A DNA stretch of 60,000 nucleotides, taken from positions 1,242,001 to 1,302,000 of the forward strand of contig OX485809.1 in assembly GCA_950295325.1 (NCBI GenBank), written 5' to 3'. This stretch comes from Polytrichum commune. Lineage: Eukaryota; Streptophyta; Polytrichopsida; Polytrichales; Polytrichaceae. The number at the start of each line of letters is the position of its first letter. The first letter of the stretch is position 1. The position numbers and the translations under genes are program-made. A model generated the notes under the pieces. It ran no database searches and was not told the origin of the DNA. It saw only the letters and a list, made by a program, of their open reading frames with translations. Shown here piece by piece: positions 45,619 to 57,700 of this stretch.

Positions 45619-45879
45619 ATGCAGATTGATGAGCTGAATCGCGAGTACTTCCACAAGTGCGATGACTTCACGGAGTATTGCGATGCGGCCGCGAAGTTGG
45701 CACAAATGGTCGGGAAACCAAAAATTGAGGTGCCCAAATACATACCCCACGCAATGAGAGTGGAGATGGCGGCCAAGAAGAAGGCCGAGAGGGCCGCCCA
45801 GAAGGAGGCGGCTCTTCGGAAGGTGGGGGCGCTTCCAGCGAAGGGGGTGTCACCGCCCAAAGGAAAACCGGCGAAGTAA
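45619..45879 (+). CDS. Orphan GC-rich reading frame, possible gene fragment
   Basis: An 86-codon frame, clearly richer in GC than the DNA around it, runs from ATG 45619 to TAA 45877-45879. It encodes an acidic then alanine/lysine-rich segment (LNREYFHKCDDFTEYC, then KKKAERAAQKEAALRK) and ends in a proline/lysine-rich tail. The start overlaps ACATGCAG|ATT, so the piece could instead be a last exon beginning at the acceptor at 45624. I recognise no family. It directly follows repeated DNA, and 'gaagatcgaagatcgaagattgaag' follows. A captured host exon is the simplest reading. Confidence 0.4.
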   Translation: MQIDELNREYFHKCDDFTEYCDAAAKLAQMVGKPKIEVPKYIPHAMRVEMAAKKKAERAAQKEAALRKVGALPAKGVSPPKGKPAK

Positions 45880-46110
45880 TCGAATCTCGAAGATTCAAGA
45901 TTACTAGAACTTCAATGAAGAAATTATATATATGAAGATCGAAGATCGAAGATTGAAGCCAGCCTCCGGAAACTATGTGTCTTTCGTACTCACCACTCAC
46001 ATGTAAACTTCCTCTCATGTATTGCAAAAAGTGCCGTTTTTCTTGCTTTCTATGCTGCCAATCTTTGAAACAAATTGTGGGACCCCCTCTTCCAAAATAT
46101 TCCATAAATA

Positions 46111-46757
46111 CAGTAATCTCCTGCTTAAGTACGCACCTGTTTAAGTACGCATCCCGGGTGAGTGTGCAACTTTTCTGACAAAAATCAGGGTTCATACTTT
46201 ATTGTTTGAACATGTTGTGCAGAGTTATTTGTCGTGAATGCATGATTTTTATACACTTGACATTAATTGTCAATTTGTTAACGTCTCGCTGAAATGTCTC
46301 AAACAATCGTCACAGTTTATTATACATATGTCCAACTTCTGTTTGAACATCGGAGCAAAGCAATTGGTCGTCGATGCCAAGGACAGTAGAGCTTCAAAGC
46401 CTTTGAAGTCGGTAGCACTCCCAAATTCAAGAGATGTCTCGGAAAGCAAGATTCTGTCATCGATAGGTGGTTCTTCTTCAATTCGCATCGCTTCCATAAC
46501 TTTCTGGATGGCACTTCACTGACTTCATACTCCCGTTCTAGCGCCCGCTTGCTCGGCGCATTCAGCTTGCTCAACTTTGCAATGATTTCATATCGTTGGA
46601 CTTCGGTCAAACGGGTTGACTCAAGTTTCATCCGTTTCCCATTGCGATTCGTCAAATCAGAGGGTCTAGAAAGCGATATGAGTAAAGTATGCACCTACCA
46701 ACTAAGTGTGCACCAACGGCTCCGGTTCAAAGTGCGTACTTAAGCGGGAGAATATTG
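46111..46757 (-). mobile_element. pogo/Tigger-like DNA transposon remnant
   Basis: This 647-bp element has imperfect inverted termini of about 30 bp: CAGTAATCTCCTGCTTAAGT on the left and, in complement, CAATATTCTCCCGCTTAAGT on the right, both followed by ACGCAC. TA flanks each side (46109-46110 and 46758-46759). CAG-type ends and TA duplication fit the pogo/Tigger branch of Tc1/mariner. Inside the left end GTTTAAGTACGCA repeats the terminal motif. The interior encodes a damaged CENP-B-type DNA-binding domain. Most of the transposase, including any catalytic DDE core, is gone. Confidence 0.75.
46320..46694 (-). pseudogene. CENP-B-type DNA-binding domain of a Tigger-like transposase, frameshifted
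   Basis: On the minus strand, LTEVQRYEIIAKLSKLNAPS followed by KRALEREYEVSE and RKLWKR has the pattern of the first helix-turn-helix of CENP-B/pogo transposases (a basic lead, EII..L, then ALAREYGVS-like and a W-K-R). After KNHLSM the family pattern jumps to another frame (ILLSETSLEFGSATDF and FEALLSL, about 46460-46380), so there is at least one frameshift. The catalytic domain is absent. It lies inside the 46111-46757 element in a consistent orientation. Confidence 0.65.
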
Positions 46758-47007
46758 TAATCAGAGAATAAAATGATCGTAATAAAATTGATTAGATATC
46801 CTACTTCTCGACCTTGCCTCCTCCTCTCCTCTCCTCTTCTCTGGTCGTTTATGCCTCTCTTCTTGAAGAAAGTGTATGCTTCGTATACACTTTCTTCGTT
46901 GAATTTCTAGTAAGTTACGATAATTACGAGTGTGCATTGTAATAGACAACTGAGATGTGCAAAAAACGATGAAATAACCCAGAAATATTAAAAAACACAT
47001 GCAACTA

Positions 47008-47232
47008 CTACACTATATATTGTATTTATTGTGACTTGTTATTTGGAATTACGCAATGTTGTATTTGTTTATTTTATATCTCATATTTTACCAACAAATG
47101 TCAAATTGGTCGTTTGGACATTACAAACCATCAACAACTTTACTTGATAAAAAATATTACATCAACAAGAAAAAGATAGAGCACTCTGTAACTCCAAATA
47201 GTGAGTGACACTAAATTTCATATTAAGTGTAG
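47008..47232. mobile_element. Short family C element (225 bp)
   Basis: Ends CTACACTATATATTGTATTT and CACTAAATTTCATATTAAGTGTAG, with the internal string 'taactccaaatagtgagtgacac' shared with 15106-15329. Non-coding. Confidence 0.65.
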
Positions 47233-47239
47233 GAATACT

Positions 47240-48770
47240 CATGATTATGGTTACCAAAACAACAATGACCACGACGTGAAGTTCTTCAAATTTGGAAGTT
47301 ATGAGCAATGGATATCTTATTTAAGCAGTAGGTGGAGCCAACCTTTGAGTCATTTCCCCAATTTTTCTTGACTCCTAAGCTCCTCTTTATCCCTTCTTCT
47401 CCCTTCGACCATTGGCCATTCCGATTTCACTTCTTGATTGTTTGCGGTGACCCAATCCCCCACCCTCATCAAACAACATTGATACAGGAATGAAGATTTT
47501 GGAGTAAATTACATTTGAATTGCTTGTGGTGTTCTTCACTCTCAGCAGGTCCTAACTTTTGGCCAATTTCCACAGAAATCGGAATTGATCAAGCATCATC
47601 ATCATCATCATCATCATCATTGTATGCTCAAATGCAGCTGAATGGCATATTTTCTTGGACTAGAGACTCGAGGTGATAAGATGATCATCAGACATGCGAA
47701 TCTATGTACGTTTGTATCGGCTAAGGTAGATGGGTCTTATTTGCTTATTTTCTTTGTTGTTTGTTACATTATACTACTTGAATTTGCACGGTACAAAGTT
47801 ATGCGCGTCTACAGTTGTATTCGAAAGAAGCTAGCAGGATTAATTCCACAAAGTTTTTGAGCTAATCTCATAACATTACTATGTTGATGAGCTATGTTTA
47901 GTTGTCTTGACTTCAGACTCAACACTAGGATTCTAGCATAGAGTCTTTATTCTCAAACCTATTGTTAAACCCATAAACATAGCTCATCAATTGAGTGATG
48001 TTATGCTCGAATCGATATCAATTAACAAAGTCTGACAATGAGCCATAAGAAGGCCGCATGGGTCTCCCCCCCAATCATGTTCACTATTGAGTCTAGAAAG
48101 GCTAACAAATATTGAACTTCGTAATTCGGTGACCAATAAGTTTGCATTTTCCTTGTGTAATGGTATATATCAAGAAGTAACATTACAATCTTTCTGTTAA
48201 GTGTAGGCACTTCAATAAAGTGCCATCAAATTAGGGTTGCCCGCTTTAATTGAAGATTCTTTTGTGAAATAAAGGGGGATGCTAAAATAATTGCCGTCTG
48301 CATGCATTGTTGCATGGACTTCTGCCACCATTATTTTACCACCATCCCTTGCACACTCTCAAAGTGATTGTTGTCTTCAAAAATCTCATGTCTTGATGTC
48401 GCCATTGTTATACATGAACATTGCAATTTGGGTTATCATTTGTGAACTTAGTTTAAGTGCGCCTTAAATTTTGGATTGTAGTTTTGCACACTACACTAAA
48501 TTATTTTTTATTGTACAAAATTACGATTTTCCACAATAGTGTGCAGTACCACATCACAAATAAGCTAACTAAATCATGAAGAAGGTTCAAAATAATAAAG
48601 CCCCACACTAAAAAAGTGTGTAGTTTTTGGATAGACTATTGTAATGTAGATGGGAAACCTTTTCTTCATGTTTTTGATATGATGTTACAAGAGCATCATC
48701 TGTTCCACTCAATCCTAGCTACAAAGTAAGCAAAAGATCATTCTAAAGTTTGATGCTACAATATACAACC
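47240..48770. other. Gene-free spacer downstream of MSI4
   Basis: It holds an (ATC)n run at 47594-47620, a family B left end AGGTAGATGGGTC at 47724, and a reverse family B core with C6 at 48065-48075. The MSI4 3' untranslated region must lie at the right edge (below 48778), but no AATAAA marks its end. Confidence 0.5.
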
Positions 48771-48777
48771 ATGTCAT

Positions 48778-51700
48778 TTAGCGACCAGGAGCATTTTCAG
48801 CCAACAGTTGAGGTCGCACTTCCTCCAGCTCTGCCAACACCTCATCTTCAGGTCTATATATGAAGTCGATCATTCTCCAAATCTGCAATAAGATCGGTCT
48901 GATCAGTATACCTACATTGGCAGTTTCAGGTCTAGAACAGTTCTTTGCATCTGAATCTACCCAAATTGGACCTGAAGCACCTGCATACCCTACAGGGCTT
49001 GGCAAAATGATTATATTCCTCATAAAAATAGTAAGTTCTACCATGTGTCATTCTCACAATGGTTCAAACCATTTCAATACCATGTGGAAACTATATTCTG
49101 GCATTAGTAAAGATGAATTAGAGGACCCTCTCCAGTACGACACAAGAGTATTCTGATTCCAGACAAAACACCTCCAGACAAAACACCTCCACCTCCCGCC
49201 AATCTTAATCCTTAAAGGATGAAGGGGCTTAATGTACGGCCAGCTATAGAATTTTTACAAGCCTCACCAAGTTTAAAAATCATATTGTTTATACTTTAGA
49301 TTCCAGATTTTATTAAACACATGATCTTATGTCAAAGGCGAAAAAAATAATTTAAAAATAAAAAATACTAACATGTGTCATTGGTAATCGACTAAGTATA
49401 TATTTGCATCCAAGGGCACTCAAGCTGTGTAACCTTAACCCAAATCTGCAATTCCCTTGAGGTACTCAACTGATTTAAAAAGCGCACTAGAAGAATGACT
49501 TAGTTTTATAGAGGGTCATGATTGGCTTTACATGGAAGTATGTAGCTCAAATACACGTCTTTGTGCACGGAGAGGCCCAGATTCGGCCTCTTAGACACTT
49601 AGAAGTTGAACACATGTCAATAAGGAGAGGACAAGTAAGAAATTAAACCTGAAGGGTACCTCCACCCCCTGGAGTTTCAGCATCTTCTGAAACACTAACG
49701 ACTGTCCAAGGATCACTTGAATCCCAATGAAAGTCGACAACCTTGTCCCTGTCTCAGCCATATCGACACAAGTCTCAAGAAAAGACGTCATGTAGAAAAG
49801 ACTACTGTAGGGTCCTATTTGGTTCGATGCAAAATAATTGTTTTTAGGTAGAAATTTGCCACACGTCATATTGACATTGATCAAGCCCATACTGAATCCA
49901 ACATAGTAATTACCTTTCACCACTCCATAAAGTGTTAAGCCAAACAACAATCTACAGTGATCTATCAAATGCAATAAGTAAGAGTGCCGTGTATATTATT
50001 CACTTGAGGCATGGAAGTGGAGTTATTACACTGCATACCTGTGCCCTGTATGTTGAAAGAAAAGTCCTGGAGGCACCTTCACTGGTTGCTTAAATTTACT
50101 TGTATCAAGTGTCTTGCCCACCTGTAATATTAGACAACACTTAACAAGATTTCCTGAAGGTTGAAGTGATGAGGGACATAATTATTCAAACTAGACTCTT
50201 AACAAACCAAAGTGCAATCTCAAAGGTGCAGCTAACTGGAACTAGAAATGTGAGAACTCACAGAAGGACCAACTTGACAACAATACTGGAGACAAAATAA
50301 AAATAGGTGAAAAACCCTAACCTTCTCATAGTCCCAAACATTAAGCAATCCATCCTCAGCACAGCTTCCGAAAACAGATGCTCTGTCAGGACACCACTGC
50401 ACATTGCAATCCACAAGGTCATTCATTAAGGTAAGTGGGCCTAGTTTGGTTGATTGGACACCTATATTTGAGTGGTGTGTGGGTAGGTGCAGATCAAAGA
50501 ACAGACACCAAAGAGACCTGTGTTTGAAAGAGATTCAACTATGTGCTCAAAATTTGTCAACCATTAAAAACTCAATAGTCAACATAATCGGGGGGCCTAG
50601 TGGCCTTCTTATGGCTCACCATCAGTGGACTTTAATAAGTTGAAGCAATTCAAGCTTAGCTTGAAAACTTTCATTGATCATGGCTTCTTCATATACATTT
50701 GCGGACATACAAAAAATTTAACCTCGCGAATCCAAGTAGTATAAGGCAGTTGGAGTTAAAAGGTTGAGAGTTTTGTCATGCAGTTACTTCCAAGATTCAG
50801 CTGACATTTCCTATTTTGTTTTCCATACCCAACATTTTCCAACTCCCAAACAGCACTTTTTGAAGAACGTCACATTTTCCATGACAAGGATCTTTACTTG
50901 CAAATAAGGGTGCTATGCAATGACAAATTACAAACTCCAGTTAACTATGCACACAAGTGCTGATAAAATTATACAAGTGAAATTTTTAATTACTGCTGAT
51001 GCAATGGAGTATACCTGGACACACAGTACAGCAGCAGAATGCCCTTCAAATTGCTCAATTGGAACTCCTTGACCACTAGCTGAAATTTTGCGGTGATCAA
51101 ACAACCTTACAGAAGCATCTGCTGACCTGTGCATATATCATCACAAGTGCCATGTCAAAAGAGAAACACAATATTGATGTCATCACTTCTTTGACTGTGT
51201 GTTAGAGTTATCCCTATACACTTTTGAAGCCCAATTTGGGCCTCCCACATGCAGCATTTTAAATTGTGGAATGTGATAACCTTTTTGGTGGATAGCGATA
51301 GCTTGTTGTCCAGAAAGCTTACCCTTCTTGACACCCACACAAAATAATTTGAAAAGACTTTGATGAAGATTTCTTATCTTCCATTATATAGAGGGAATAC
51401 AGAATTAGTATGAACATGCTAAAAGCGAATAGGAGTTAACTCAACATACTTTTGGTTGGGAGTTGGTTGTTTGGTATACAACACCTTCCATGTTCAGTAA
51501 GTTTTTGGTAGATGATTGCAGGTAGTAGTGTGGAGATTTGTACAGAGAAACTTCCATATCGGTTCATTGAGGGTCAAAATCATTTTGGCATGCCAAGAGG
51601 TCCTAAAATGAGTTTGGCCCTCAATGAACTGAAAGAGGTTGCTCTCCACTCAAATTCAAGCACTACCTCCGAGGATGCACCACAAGTGGAGATAAGTTAC

Positions 51701-54700
51701 TAATATTGTATGCAAAACAACAAATGGGAGATCATAGAGGACCAACCCCTGACAGAAAGTCCTAGTGAGTTTCTTGTTTTGCTAATGATTTTGAGAGAAC
51801 AGTACAGCAACAAATTTCTCGTACACCACCCTAACATGTCATCATGGTCTTGCAGCAATGGAAGGTTGTGAGTGGATTTTTTCTCTGAGCAAGTCCCCCA
51901 TTCAAGACTTGACAAATTCAATTAAAAATCAAAAAGTAAATATACCCAGTTAGAAGCAAATTCTCATCATGCGCATTCCAGTCCACACAGTGCAAGTCGG
52001 AATTGTGAGCCTTCTCAACCTGCTTGTGCACAAATGCAGATATACCATGAGCAGAGGTTACAATGTCAGGAACTGGAGCTTCAAGCTCCAAGAGCCAGTT
52101 CCTGGCATCTCTTTAAAAGGTCGTGTGAGAAATATGGATTTAATAACATAGAACAAATAACATATTGTTTCAATAACTGATGAGGGTTTGTACAAATCAT
52201 TGTGTATCCCATATAAATACACCACATGTGCTTTAAGGTTAAGGGTTAAGGGTTAATGACCTTTATGATTGGCTCATGTCCAGAGCGTGCATCCCATAAA
52301 AAAAGGCAAGAGTCGTCACCTACACTGCAAAATTCATTCATGCTGCTCTTCATGCCCCAGCCCAACAACCCATGCCAAATCCAGTATAAAATTAGTTTTG
52401 AGTAACTACCACTAACTTTTGAAGTTCCTAAAGTCCACATGAAAGTTCAACAAATCCTTAGAACCAATACTACCACTCTCCCTAGGAAAAATTGCACATG
52501 TTCTTGCACAGGTGAAATCTGTATCACTCATCACCAAATAGACAATTTCGTTCACAAACTGTGACAGTTAGGGGTACTTTACACTCGAGCTCAAGGGCCT
52601 GTGACCATTGAAATCTAAAACCTCTCAATGGTGGAAAATGCCGAGATTGTCACACTTCACTGTACACTAGACCTTGAGGGCCCAAGTGAACAAAGAAGTT
52701 TGAATGGATGAAAACCCTACATTGAGTCCTACATGGAGTCCTAGATGGCATGCAATGGATAATATTTTGTGGTCTACCCGAATTTGTGTCAAGCCCACCT
52801 CAAAGAGGTGGGTCTAACACAAAACCAGGAGATCATGACACTTAGTATCCCATATCAACCCTTGATTTATTGTAACTAGCTGTGTCTAGAAGGGCCACAT
52901 GAATAGGATGGTAATGAAATAGCATTTGGTTGAGAGCCTATTCACAAATACTACACTACACTTGAAGGCCTGTGACCGAACAAAATTATAATTCAATTCT
53001 CCATGGTACAGCCTTCGATGAGTTCAAGGGCCCTCATAAATTTATGGTCATGGACCTTGACCATAGTGTAAAGTGGTCCTTAGATTTACCTTGAAGGCCG
53101 AAATTGAACATCCTCCACAGTATCAGTATGACCCTTGAAAATCCCTCTCGGATACACACAGGTGGCATTTGAAAGGTCGACGGAACCACCTGCATTTCCA
53201 GAATTTTTAGCACCTCCAGTTGGTGTGGCAGATCTAGAAGGAGGTTGTTCCTGAATACTAGTGATATGGTCCTCTAGGCTCCACAGCACAACACACTGGT
53301 CCCTGCCTGCAAAAATCAAGAGTCCCACCCAAATCTCTACTGAACTCAACTTCATATAAGGTAAACAGGCCTTCAACGGACACTTGTAGCCCTGCACCCA
53401 CTTCTTGTAGGATATGGAACATGCCATTAGCGCAAGGTGATTAGCAAATCAAAATTGTGCCTGAAACCATTTTCCTCATAATTTTTGGAGCTCATACAAA
53501 TAAGTCATTCATAGTCAGTGTGAAGATTCTCTTCTTAATCCCCCCACTTACATTGACTATGGAGCCTAGAATGGTGAGAAAATTTTGAGCACATAGTCCA
53601 ATATCTTTTTAAAACATGTCTTCTTGGTGTCAGTTCTTAGATCCGAACCTATCACAATCCACTCAAAGATGGGTGTCCGTTTAAGATGAGTAACCAATTA
53701 GGCCCGCTTACCTTAGCTCTATGCTAGAAAGAAAGAAATATGTAACCCTGATAGCAAGGGGTTAGCTCATCTTGTCTTTCAGTAAGAGCTTTCATGTCAC
53801 AATAGACTTCTCCTTTAACTCAGCAGGACTTTTCTTCAAGAGTTGGTCCTCTATGAATTCCCATCGGTTGTTTTGCATACAACATCAGTAATTTCTTTCC
53901 ACTTGTGGTGCATGCTCAGAGATAGTGAATGAAGATCCACTTATTTTGGTTCATTGAGGGCCAAGCTCATTTTAGAATCTCTTGGCAAGACAAAATGAGT
54001 TTGACTCAATGAACCCATAAAGAATGTTCTTCGTTCACAACTCCACACTATTACCTCCAAGCATGCACCCAAAACTTACAGAATGTGGAAGGTGTTGTAT
54101 GCAAAATGACGAACTCCCAACCAAAAGTCATGTTGAGTTAGAGGATAACTCTAATTACTATGCTACTTATATTTCCAAGACTTTGGTATACATGACAATA
54201 AATGCCAGGCATATATCCAAGTTCCCTATTGAAAAGAACAGCTTATTTAGAGAAACACTCACCTCCAGAAATGACATATGGTGCAGCTCGACTTAGATTC
54301 AGTGCAAATTCAGCATTGCTTGTATGGCCTCTCAGAACCTGCCATCAATTAAAACCCAAAAACGCTGCTTCATTCAAGAAGTTCATAAAACATGTTTTGC
54401 AAAGGATCCAGTTGAAAGACAAGATAGTGGAGGTAGTTTTGAGCTCTCAGAAGCCTAGCTAGTCATACAACATGCCACTGGTCAACTTCTTACCAAAGGA
54501 AATCCATGGAAATGTGTCAGAGCTTTAGGGATTCATTAAAGTTATCCTTAAAGTCTCTCAAAACTTGTGTTTTGGGAGAGAGTTTGGCCCACTTTTGACA
54601 AATTATAACGGTTAAGGAATGTTCAAGTGGTACTAAAACATCCAATTTTGGTGGAATGAAGAGGGGACATTTGACTTTGGCCAAAAGACCACTTTATACA

Positions 54701-57700
54701 AATGAACTCTTGTCACACTTTTGAGAGCACCATTTTAGGTGCCTTCAAAAGTTTGACATGAAATTCATTTTTACAAAGCCGTCAAACAACCCCCCTTCAT
54801 TCCACCAGGATTGAATGTTTTAGTACCACTTGAACGTTATAAATTGTCAAAAGTGGGACAAAACTCCCTACATGAATTTTTGAGAGACTCTAAGGATGAC
54901 TCTATTATGGTCAAATGCCTGGACGGAATTTGATGGGTAATAAATGTTGGAAAGATCTTGAAAAGAATTCCGAACACATAAGCTTCTTTACTTTATTTGA
55001 GTAGGCATATTTGTCACAGAATGGGTAAAAACAAGACGAGGTGGACACGGTGAGGAGCTGTGAGAATTACCAAGTCAGGTCGCGATGGAACTGCTCCTGA
55101 TGCAGGACTCCGATTTTGTTGTGTCTGTGTGTTCCAAATCAGAACCTGTTCACATAGAAGAACTGGCAAGGAATTATTCCAGCTGTGGTGTTTAGGTAAC
55201 CATGCCTTAATTGGACACTTTTAGCTCTGCACCCACTTTTAGCTCATAGAATATAGAACACATTGCAATCAGTATGAGATGATTGCCAATTCCACATCGT
55301 GGCCACAGCCAATTTCAACCTCATAATTTTCAGAGCTCGTATGAAGATCTTATTCATTTGTCAAAGTGAAGATCCTTGTGGACATTAAAATGGTCATATA
55401 GGTCCCCCCAAAATTATGTTGATAATTGAGGCTAGAATGGTTTAACATATTTTGAGCACATAGTCCAATTTCCTTAAAACACATGATGTCTTTCTGGTGT
55501 CCATTCTTACATCCACACCTAACCACACACCACTCAAAAATAGATGTTCAATTAGAAAAAGCGACCATGAAATCCCGCTCACCTTAGTAAACCAGAGACC
55601 TCACAGTACTAAACTGCCAACTCTAACAAGTATGACCGAATTTCTTAAAGTGAAGGCGGCTGGCAAATGATTTCACAATTTGAGGACACTCACCTCAGGA
55701 CTATCGGTATGTGTTGCAAGAATGTTGCTGTTTTGAGGAAGTTCTCTTATCCTATTCACCTGCAAACACAAGCAAACAAACAAAAAAGAATAAGCATCCA
55801 ATGATTCTCATTTACAGTCTTCAAAGGATTTACATGAAGTAGGTATAAGGTAAGTGGGCCTAAAATGGACACAATTAGCCCTGCACCCACTTCACCTATG
55901 ATATAAAACACGCAATTAGTGCAAGATTATTAGCAAAATTCAAATCACAGCCATTGCCATTTTCCTAATAATTTTGGAGCTCACAAGAATATCTTATTCA
56001 TTATCAAAGTGAGTATTTCTCTTTCTTATCAAATTATCATATAGCCCTCTCCCCAATTATGTTGACTGGTAAGCCTAGAATGTTAACACACTCTTAGCAC
56101 GAAGTCCAATCTCTGATAAACACATGTCTTTTCGGTGTCCGTTTCTAGATCCACACCTAACCACACACCGCTCAAATATAGATATCTGATCAAGAAAAGT
56201 AACCGAATTAGGCCCACTTACCTCAAAAGACCAAGACCACAGTACTACGATGAAGGAGAAACCCTCTTGAACTCAATCAAATACAAAGCTTCAGCATAGG
56301 TTCAAAGGCTCACCTCACCCGGATGAATGATGGTCTTGACCTTTTTCAGGAATGGCGACTTTCCACCGTCTTTAAACTGTTCAGATCAAAAAACCAACAT
56401 GGTACAACTGATGAGCGACCGATACAACAGAATCATTTCAATGCCCCTTTAAAACCCCAATAGAATCATGAGAACAATAGAGTTGTTCTTTAACCCAATG
56501 GGACTTTTGATGAGGAGTAGGTTGTTTTGCACACAACACCTTCCATATTCAGTAAGTTTTTCATACATGCTCAGAGGTAGCTTGAAGGTTTGGACGGGGA
56601 ATATTCTATATCAGTTCATTGAGGGTCAAACTCATTTTGGCATGCCAAGAGGTGCTCAAACGAGTCTGGCCCTCAATGAACTGTAATAGGCCGCTCTGCA
56701 TTCAAATTTGAACAATACCTCAGCACACACCACAAGTGTGAAGAGTTTATGCAAAACAACCAATGGGACCAACTCCGGCTCTGTTCTAGGACCAATTAAC
56801 CTTGCCCTAGTCCAATATATTTCAACTGGAAATGTGCCATCAATTACAAGCATACCTGCGAAATGTGTTCTGCTGCAGCTGTTCTTGGCTTCACAACTTC
56901 GCACTGAGCAACTACAAGAGTGTTTGGGCATTCTCCATCCGTCTGAAAACAATACCGAAAAAACATTGTGACACCAAAACTTGACGACATTGTACATAAA
57001 ACTTTGATGCATGGCCACTGTATTGGAACACAGCGAAGTGAAAGAACCAGATGTACAGTGCAAATACCCGTTCAGAATAAAATAGAAGCTGGCGATTCTT
57101 GTAAGTTCCTTGCTCCAACTGCCGACCCCACCTGTGTCACACTCCATTGCAAAATTTTACTCTATGCATCCAACCAGATACTTTTGAAAACAGAATACTA
57201 AACCACCCAGCTTCTAACCTAAATGAGCTGTAACAAGGTCGTATGAAAGTCAAATAGAAGGGTAATCGCTGATGGAAATGCCAACAGCAGTCAGAAGCCC
57301 CACTATACACTTCCTGGCTGTAAAACAATATTCAAGAGCCTGCAAATTGATTTAGTTGACCCAATCAGCTTCATCGGTGATAGCTTCGTGCAATCCTTCC
57401 GTCACTCATTAAGACTTCTTAGCAATCAGTATAAATTTCTTACTCTACGCATCCAACCATGTATATGTTGCAACAGCAGATATTGCGGAAACAGAATACT
57501 TAACCACCATCTTCTGAACCTAAATATGCTGAATTATCATGTCAATCCCTTATGGAAGTCAGTTACAATGGGTAATTGCTGAGAGAAAATGCCAACATTT
57601 CCTAGCTGTACATGGTTTTTCACGTGCCTGCAATTCGTTTAGTTGACCAAATCACCTTCACCCGATTTCTTCATGTAATATTTGTGTCATATATTTTTGA

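Noticed and set aside
52236-52256. Interstitial telomere
   Set aside because: Only about three imperfect GGTTAAG units; far too short, and not the plant TTTAGGG motif.
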